Origin: Planctomycetaceae bacterium
GTDB lineage: Bacteria > Planctomycetota > Planctomycetia > Planctomycetales > Planctomycetaceae
Length of the DNA: 6,893 bases
Assembly (NCBI GenBank): GCA_020426065.1
Contig: JAGQQT010000219.1
Coordinates: 1-6,893, forward strand
Reading direction: 5' to 3'
Part shown: positions 1-4,346 of the stretch, in pieces
Layout: every line of letters begins with the position of its first letter
Numbering within the stretch: position 1 is the stretch's first letter
The notes under the pieces: generated by a model
Databases searched by the model: none
What the model was told of the DNA's origin: nothing
What the model saw: only the letters and a program-made list of their open reading frames with translations
Position numbers and translations under genes: made by a program

Positions 1-1438
1 TCCCCCCTCCTTCCAGAGCAAACAACATCGGTAGAAATGCCGCAACTGTAGTCAAGGTGCCTGTCAGCATGGGGATTGCCAGCGTATTGGCGCCGGCAAC
101 TGTGGCGGGAATGGGTGCGGCTCCCTCAATCTGATTCGTCCGCGACTGATCACACACCTGGACCGCATTATCCACCAGCAGTCCCAGGGCAATAATGATG
201 GACGCCAGTGAAATCTGTTCGAGCTGCACACCGAAAAGCGTAATCATGCCAATCGATGCCAATACGACGATTGGAATATTGGCGGCCATGACAACAGATG
301 TTCTCAGCCCCACCATCAGGAGCACCACCAGCACAACAATCAGGACGGCTTCAATCACATTGACAATGACATCACTGATTTTGGCAGACACATTCAATGA
401 CTGATCCGAAACCGGTGTCACAGCCAGATCCGGCGGAAGAATCTGTTCGACTTCCTGCATCTGCTGAATCCGGGCTTTAGCCAGATTACACAGGTCGACA
501 ATATTGGAGCCGGACTTCATGGTCAGCCCCAGCATTACCGCATCGTAAGTTCCGTTCACATCGCCATAGCGACAGATGAGCCCCGGAGGATCCTGATAAC
601 TGCGTTTGACTGCCAGATTGAGGTCTGTGAGATAAACCGGAGTCCGTGACGGACCTGATGAAACGTAATCCGCAATGATCGATTCCAGTTCGGCAACGGC
701 ATTGAACTCTCCAGACGGGAACACGGAGTAACGGGTATCGGGTGTATCAATCGCGCCACCCGTCTCGACAATATTCCGGCTGCTGACCAGCGAGGACAGT
801 TCATTGGTCGTCAATCCGAGTTGAGACCAGTTTGCCAGATCGGTTTCAATGTAGATGGCTTCATCCCGCACACCGAACTTTTCAACTTTCGCTGCTCCGT
901 CCAGCAACCTCAATTCATCCTTGACCAGATCGGCGAAGTCTTCCAGTTCCCGGAAACTGTAACGGTTCTGATCATCAATCTGTTCCGCTCCATTGAGCGG
1001 TATCTGGTGGATCGCCAGGAGAAGCACGGCCGTATCGCCGAATTCATCATTGACGATCGGCTTGAGCCCCTCCTCGGGCATGGGCACTTTATCAATTCGG
1101 GCCCGTACTTTATCCCAGACATTTTGAATCGCATCAGCAGGTGTGCTGTCATCCAGATCCACATAGATGGTTGACAAACCAACGGTGGTGGTCGAGCGGA
1201 CCACATCCACTTCTTCGATACTGTCGACAGCCTCTTCCAGCTTGTCGGTGATCAGTTCTTCCACCTTCGTGACCGGCGTACCAGGCCAGGAAGTGGAAAT
1301 CACGCAGGTCCGAATCGTGTATTCCGGATCCTCACGTCGCGGCATGGTGAAGAATGAGAAAATGCCCCACAGCATCAGCAAAGCAACTGCTGTGTAAACA
1401 ATCGGACTGTGTGTAATGGACCAGTCTGGCAGTTTCAT
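1..1438 (-). CDS. RND-family efflux pump inner-membrane subunit, N-terminal part (cut by left window edge)
   Basis: This is the proton-driven inner-membrane component of a tripartite efflux system. The frame is open from an ATG at 1436-1438 to the window edge, giving 479 complete residues of a protein that usually has 1,000-1,100. What is visible matches the first half of the AcrB fold. TM1 lies at about residues 12-32 and is followed by a PRREDPE stretch and the periplasmic porter region. TM2, TM3 and TM4 lie at about 358-378, 384-402 and 409-429, and TM5 begins near 452. TM4 carries GLLVDNAVQV with D423-N424 where AcrB has the proton-relay pair D407-D408, so only the first acid is kept. The start is secure: AGGAG sits 5 nt upstream and the ATG overlaps the adaptor stop codon. 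The partner adaptor is immediately upstream, which implies a co-translated pump pair. Substrate (drug, metal, lipid) cannot be told from this part. The family call is firm; the subfamily is open. Confidence 0.95.
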   Translation of the reverse strand, partial: MKLPDWSITHSPIVYTAVALLMLWGIFSFFTMPRREDPEYTIRTCVISTSWPGTPVTKVEELITDKLEEAVDSIEEVDVVRSTTTVGLSTIYVDLDDSTPADAIQNVWDKVRARIDKVPMPEEGLKPIVNDEFGDTAVLLLAIHQIPLNGAEQIDDQNRYSFRELEDFADLVKDELRLLDGAAKVEKFGVRDEAIYIETDLANWSQLGLTTNELSSLVSSRNIVETGGAIDTPDTRYSVFPSGEFNAVAELESIIADYVSSGPSRTPVYLTDLNLAVKRSYQDPPGLICRYGDVNGTYDAVMLGLTMKSGSNIVDLCNLAKARIQQMQEVEQILPPDLAVTPVSDQSLNVSAKISDVIVNVIEAVLIVVLVVLLMVGLRTSVVMAANIPIVVLASIGMITLFGVQLEQISLASIIIALGLLVDNAVQVCDQSRTNQIEGAAPIPATVAGANTLAIPMLTGTLTTVAAFLPMLFALEGGG

Positions 1439-3126
1439 GGTTTCTCCTGATTGGCAGAAGTCACCTTGACCACTTCACCATCACTGAGAAAGTGAGCAGC
1501 CTCGCTCACGATCTGGTCCCCAGCATTCAACGCACCGCTCTCCACTGGCAGTATCATCTGGGTCTGCGAAATTTGAATCGTTTCCGGCGGAATGATCCGA
1601 ATGGGAATCTTCTGAACAGACGGGCTCGATCCCTCACCAGTGATTTTCATCACATAAGGTGCATCATCGGGGCCGCACAAAGCTGCATTGGGAATGGGCC
1701 AGCCTTCGGATCCCTGCGAAGCACCAATATCGACACTGACAAGATCTCCCGGACGCAGCATCCATTGGGATTGTGGTTCGAGGATGACTGAATCACCCTG
1801 AAAATCCTCTACCGATTTGCCATCGACAAAAATCTCATCAATCACAAAATTCTTCCGAGGATCAAACTGGTCATCCAGAATCTCGATTTCCTGGAAAATC
1901 CAGTTGCCCAGAAAGGGAAACCGGGAGTCCAGCTGCCGGATCGGAATCTTTCTGACTTTCAGAAGTGGATCTCCCGTTTGAATGTCTCCCACGGTTCTGT
2001 TGGTGACCATCCACAGATAATCCGTTGTCCCATCAGAACGGATGGAGTCAACAGGAACGTGCAGTGCCTCTGAAGAACCGTTCTTGAGAAAAGGAAGATC
2101 GACCCGCCAGACTTCCCGCGTGGTTGCCTGCGAGACCTGTTCCGTCTCCGCAGACTGTTCCAGTTTGCGATTGATCATGAGCAGTGTAACCGTGAAGGTT
2201 CGTGTTGTGGGATCGGCAGCTGGATCGACCATGTAAACAAACCCCGCTCGCTCCTCCGTTCGTCCATCAGGCAATGTGATCGTGACAGGAAACTGACCTT
2301 TCACAGGGATCCGACGGGATTCTGCAGCGGAGACTTCAAACTCAATTTTGATTGGATCCATCATCTGCACTGTGGCCACCGGCGTCCCAGCCGAAACGAC
2401 GCTACCTGGCACCACATGGACATCAGCTATCTGGCCGTTGAAGGAAGAATGAAGCTCACAGTCTGCCAGATTTCGATTTGCTTCCTTGAGAGTCTGTTGG
2501 GCCTGACCAATCTGAGAAACTGCTGCACTGAGGTCCGCTTCCCTGACAATTTCATTGGCAAGGACTTTATCGTATTCCGCTTGAGCGGTTTTGTATTGAG
2601 AGGTGGCAATTTCAAATTCCGATTCGGTAAAAGCTCCTTGCTGAAACAGGTTCTGAGCCCGTGTAAACTCTTCCTTCGCGAGTTGCAATTCGGCTTCTGC
2701 AGCTTTCTTCTCTGCCGGTATGCGGGCTGAGATGTCAGCCTGGATGGCATCCCGGTTTTTGGCGGCTACTTCAACCTGGGATTGAGCGGAGGAGACAGAC
2801 AATTCATAACGTTCCGGATCGAGCGCGGCGAACTTTGTCCCCGCGAACAGGACCTCACCTTTCTGGTTATATCGTCGTCCTTCGATCTCTGCTCCCGGTT
2901 CGAAAACCCACAGCACACGACCGGAAACCTCGAACCCGATCTGTTCGGTTTTCCATGAACCGACTGCCCCCGCAACACGACGAGCACCTGTCGAATCATA
3001 CTGCTGCAAGGTCAGAACCTTGACAGATCGCGGCTGTCTGGCTGCGTCACTTGATGAGACGGCCGGTTCACAACCGCTGCTACTGAGCAGGAACAGGAAG
3101 GTCAGCAGGAGATTCAATCGCACCAT
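1435..3126 (-). CDS. RND efflux periplasmic adaptor (membrane-fusion protein, HlyD/AcrA-like), unusually long
   Basis: This periplasmic adaptor links the inner-membrane pump encoded just downstream to an outer-membrane channel. It has 563 residues from the ATG at 3124-3126; typical AcrA-like proteins have about 350-420. A hydrophobic signal (residues 4-14) ends in SSSGC, so Cys19 may be lipidated, although Ser rather than Leu at -3 makes a poor lipobox. The first lipoyl half is at about 60-110. A long alpha-hairpin rich in Ala, Glu and Gln covers about 113-222, and the second lipoyl half follows (HSSFNGQIADVHVVPGSVV). Next come a beta-barrel region including DPAADPTTRTFTV and a long C-terminal beta region with two similar stretches, each ending in KIPIR (393-397 and 506-510). 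The frame extends upstream to a TTG at 3210, but that adds a polar leader before the signal peptide, so I reject it. The ribosome site is weak (GGCGAG). The stop overlaps the pump start by 4 bp (ATGA). The role is confident; the long C-terminus is unexplained. Confidence 0.93.
   Translation of the reverse strand: MVRLNLLLTFLFLLSSSGCEPAVSSSDAARQPRSVKVLTLQQYDSTGARRVAGAVGSWKTEQIGFEVSGRVLWVFEPGAEIEGRRYNQKGEVLFAGTKFAALDPERYELSVSSAQSQVEVAAKNRDAIQADISARIPAEKKAAEAELQLAKEEFTRAQNLFQQGAFTESEFEIATSQYKTAQAEYDKVLANEIVREADLSAAVSQIGQAQQTLKEANRNLADCELHSSFNGQIADVHVVPGSVVSAGTPVATVQMMDPIKIEFEVSAAESRRIPVKGQFPVTITLPDGRTEERAGFVYMVDPAADPTTRTFTVTLLMINRKLEQSAETEQVSQATTREVWRVDLPFLKNGSSEALHVPVDSIRSDGTTDYLWMVTNRTVGDIQTGDPLLKVRKIPIRQLDSRFPFLGNWIFQEIEILDDQFDPRKNFVIDEIFVDGKSVEDFQGDSVILEPQSQWMLRPGDLVSVDIGASQGSEGWPIPNAALCGPDDAPYVMKITGEGSSPSVQKIPIRIIPPETIQISQTQMILPVESGALNAGDQIVSEAAHFLSDGEVVKVTSANQEKP
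1444..1448 (-). promoter_or_regulatory. Ribosome binding site AGGAG for the RND pump gene
   Basis: On the minus strand AGGAG lies 5 nt before the pump ATG, inside the last codons of the adaptor gene. Together with the ATGA stop/start overlap it supports translational coupling of adaptor and pump. Confidence 0.75.
1597..2064 (-). repeat. Possible internal duplication in the adaptor C-terminal beta region (protein level)
   Basis: Two stretches of the adaptor resemble each other. Residues 355-397 (1936-2064) run LHVPVDSI, then DYLWMVT, then VRKIPIR. Residues 476-510 (1597-1701) run WPIPNAAL, then APYVMKIT, then VQKIPIR. Both show the same order: a hydrophobic-Pro start, a Tyr-containing beta strand, and an exactly shared KIPIR. 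The DNA is not closely similar, so any duplication is old. In the AcrA family the stretch of type 'VP..Al......yVyvv......vr.v.v' belongs to the membrane-proximal domain, so this may be a split or doubled version of that domain. The match was made by eye without statistics. Confidence 0.4.
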
Positions 3127-3215
3127 CTGGATCTCGCCATCCAAACAAAATAGAGAAAGGGATAGTGTCTCAATGCGTCCCTCAGGCACGCATGACAGAT
3201 TTTGCCTCAAAATGA
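3127..3215 (-). promoter_or_regulatory. 89-bp gap before the adaptor gene; only a weak promoter-like pair
   Basis: This gap separates the TlpA-like gene stop from the adaptor ATG. On the minus strand, TTGAGA is followed after 15 nt by TATTTT (roughly 3146-3172), which is a little short of ideal sigma-70 spacing. I see no hairpin followed by a T-run, so there is no evidence that transcription from the upstream gene stops here. The adaptor-pump pair could have its own promoter or simply be read through. Confidence 0.2.
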
Positions 3216-3875
3216 TTAGGGGGCTTTCCCTTGCAACAATCCGTCTACAAACGGAATCACCTGGTTTTCATAGTTGAATCCGTTGGGAGCGTATTCATTG
3301 CTGTCGTTGTTGAACACTTTTGCGAGCTTGCCACTGGCATCGTAAACGAGCACGGCGGGAATGGCGACCGTATCAATCTCTCCCAGAATATCTTCATCCG
3401 GATCGGTTGAGATGAAGTTCGTCATATCCACTTTTCTCGAGTTGAGAATCTTCAGAATCTGAGGTTCATTCTCTTTGGGTTCAGTCCCTTTGCCGCCGTA
3501 AAAATCAACATTCAGCGAGGCACAAGCTACTTTGTCTATATACGCATGATGGAATTCGACGAAGTTCGGCAACTCTTTCACGCAGGGCAGACAGACGGTT
3601 GACCAGACATCTACTACAACCACTTTGCCTTGATGACTGGCGACCCAGCCTTGCACTTCTTGCCAACTGGCAAACGTTGCCGTTATTCCAGGATTCTCAG
3701 CAGGAGTTGCAGGTTCTGAAGAACTGGCTTCACTGGTTGACACTTCAGGAGAAACCTCAGCAGGAGGGTGATCCGCAGGTATCGGCTCTGGAGGATCGGA
3801 AATGGGAGGGCTGGAATCCTGACAACCTGCCAGAAACATGAATCCAAAACAGATCAGGGCAAACCGTATTAACAT
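3216..3875 (-). CDS. Lipid-anchored TlpA-like thioredoxin-fold protein
   Basis: This is a predicted thiol-disulfide oxidoreductase of 219 residues, exported and tethered to a membrane facing the periplasm. It opens with a hydrophobic signal and a clear lipobox FLAGC, with lipidated Cys18. A disordered linker rich in Pro, Ser, Glu and Ala follows (about 19-63), then a thioredoxin fold. The active site is WSTVCLPC (Cys95 and Cys98), the TlpA/ResA pattern with Val replacing the usual second Trp and Leu replacing Gly. A conserved cis-proline sits in VAIPAVLVYD (about residue 173), next to a Gly-Lys beta turn. The start is set by AAGGAG 6 nt before the ATG at 3873-3875; an in-frame TTG at 3881 would abut that site with no spacing, so it is rejected. 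It lies 120 bp after the Rdx gene and 89 bp before the adaptor. The redox partner (cytochrome maturation, envelope protein reduction or other) cannot be inferred. Fold and location are confident. Confidence 0.9.
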   Translation of the reverse strand: MLIRFALICFGFMFLAGCQDSSPPISDPPEPIPADHPPAEVSPEVSTSEASSSEPATPAENPGITATFASWQEVQGWVASHQGKVVVVDVWSTVCLPCVKELPNFVEFHHAYIDKVACASLNVDFYGGKGTEPKENEPQILKILNSRKVDMTNFISTDPDEDILGEIDTVAIPAVLVYDASGKLAKVFNNDSNEYAPNGFNYENQVIPFVDGLLQGKAP

Positions 3876-3995
3876 GATCAACTCCTTAGTTAACTGAAAT
3901 CAGGTGGACAGAGGTTGCATCATACTGACTGTGACGGGGAATTACCTGTTCCCTGTGAGTAGACCTGACTTCAAGTCCTGGAGAAATCGGGCTCT
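3876..3995 (-). promoter_or_regulatory. 120-bp gap before the TlpA-like gene with candidate -10 box
   Basis: Reading the minus strand, a TATGAT hexamer (3919-3924) is a good -10 match, but the bases 17 nt upstream do not resemble TTGACA, so a promoter is only possible. The longest inverted repeat (GGGAA at 3937-3941 with TTCCC at 3949-3953) is not followed by a T-run on either strand and is not a convincing terminator. An 8-bp palindrome AGTTAACT (3888-3895) lies just before the ribosome site. This is the largest gap in the window and the likeliest boundary between two transcription units. Confidence 0.25.
3882..3887 (-). promoter_or_regulatory. Ribosome binding site AAGGAG for the TlpA-like gene
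   Basis: On the minus strand AAGGAG is spaced 6 nt from the ATG at 3873-3875. This selects the ATG over the TTG two codons upstream, which directly abuts the site. Confidence 0.8.
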
Positions 3996-4292
3996 TTACT
4001 CTTTGCGGTCAGCGTGACCTAGTGATTTCTCTGGTGCGATGATATCCCGCACTTTTTGTTTCAGCAGTGTGATTTCAGGAAACCCACCATCATCATGTCG
4101 TGACCAGATGCGGGTCTGGTCTGCAAAAATCTCAAATCGCCCACCTTCCCCAGGGCAGAGGCAAACCTGTTGCAAATCCTGCTCGAAAGTTGTCAGCAGT
4201 TCCTGGGCCATCCAGGCGGCTCGCAATAACCAGCGGCACTTGGTGCAATAAACAATCCGGACAGTATGTGTGCGGTCAGGGGATTCCGTCAT
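3996..4292 (-). CDS. SelT/SelW/SelH (Rdx-type) family redox protein, cysteine form
   Basis: This small cytosolic protein of 98 residues has the Rdx thioredoxin-like fold. It has no signal peptide. VRIVYCTKC near the start holds the CXXC pair (Cys16, Cys19), where eukaryotic SelW has CXXU; here the second residue is an ordinary Cys codon. The rest follows the bacterial family closely: a helix with LLRAAWMAQELL, then PGEGGRFEIF, IWSR, GGFPE, LKQKVRD and a GHADR tail. The length is usual for the family. An additional Cys44-X-Cys46 lies just before the PGEGG turn. I chose the ATG at 4290-4292, with GGAG 11 nt upstream. A TTG at 4343 would add 17 residues not expected for the family. The gene follows mutS by 54 bp with no visible terminator, so co-transcription is likely. 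The biochemical role of bacterial members is poorly defined; thiol redox activity is inferred from the fold and CXXC. Confidence 0.9.
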   Translation of the reverse strand: MTESPDRTHTVRIVYCTKCRWLLRAAWMAQELLTTFEQDLQQVCLCPGEGGRFEIFADQTRIWSRHDDGGFPEITLLKQKVRDIIAPEKSLGHADRKE

Positions 4293-4297
4293 TATTG

Positions 4298-4312
4298 CAA
4301 CCACTCCGGTTG
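4298..4312 (-). promoter_or_regulatory. Small hairpin holding the ribosome site of the Rdx gene in its loop
   Basis: On the minus strand CAACC-GGAGT-GGTTG forms a perfect 5-bp stem with a 5-nt loop, and the loop contains the only Shine-Dalgarno-like bases (GGAG) before the Rdx ATG, 5 nt past the stem. The stem is short and may be chance. Confidence 0.3.
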
Positions 4313-4346
4313 ATTTACGGGATTCATGCTCCACTGAAAACAAATA

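Noticed and set aside
821..1174. 117-codon plus-strand frame and the overlapping 98-codon minus-strand frame (910-1206)
   Set aside because: Both are shadows of the RND pump gene, whose minus-strand frame is continuous and conserved through this region.
2416..2750. Plus-strand frame 2416-2730 and minus-strand frame 2427-2750
   Set aside because: They overlap the adaptor coiled-coil coding region in other frames; the adaptor frame has the clear protein pattern.
3127..3210. N-terminal extension of the adaptor from a TTG at 3210
   Set aside because: It places 28 mostly polar residues before an otherwise standard signal peptide; the ATG at 3126 gives a normal exported protein.
3934..3956. Imperfect inverted repeat as a terminator between the Rdx and TlpA-like genes
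   Set aside because: It has a 5-bp perfect core, with a mismatch in the extended stem on the transcribed sense, and no T-run after it.
4293..4343. N-terminal extension of the Rdx protein from a TTG at 4343
   Set aside because: The 17 added residues have no family counterpart, and the ATG at 4292 has GGAG upstream.
4290..4346. Selenocysteine use in the SelW-like gene
   Set aside because: The CXXC cysteines are encoded by ordinary Cys codons, and there is no in-frame TGA before the true TAA stop.
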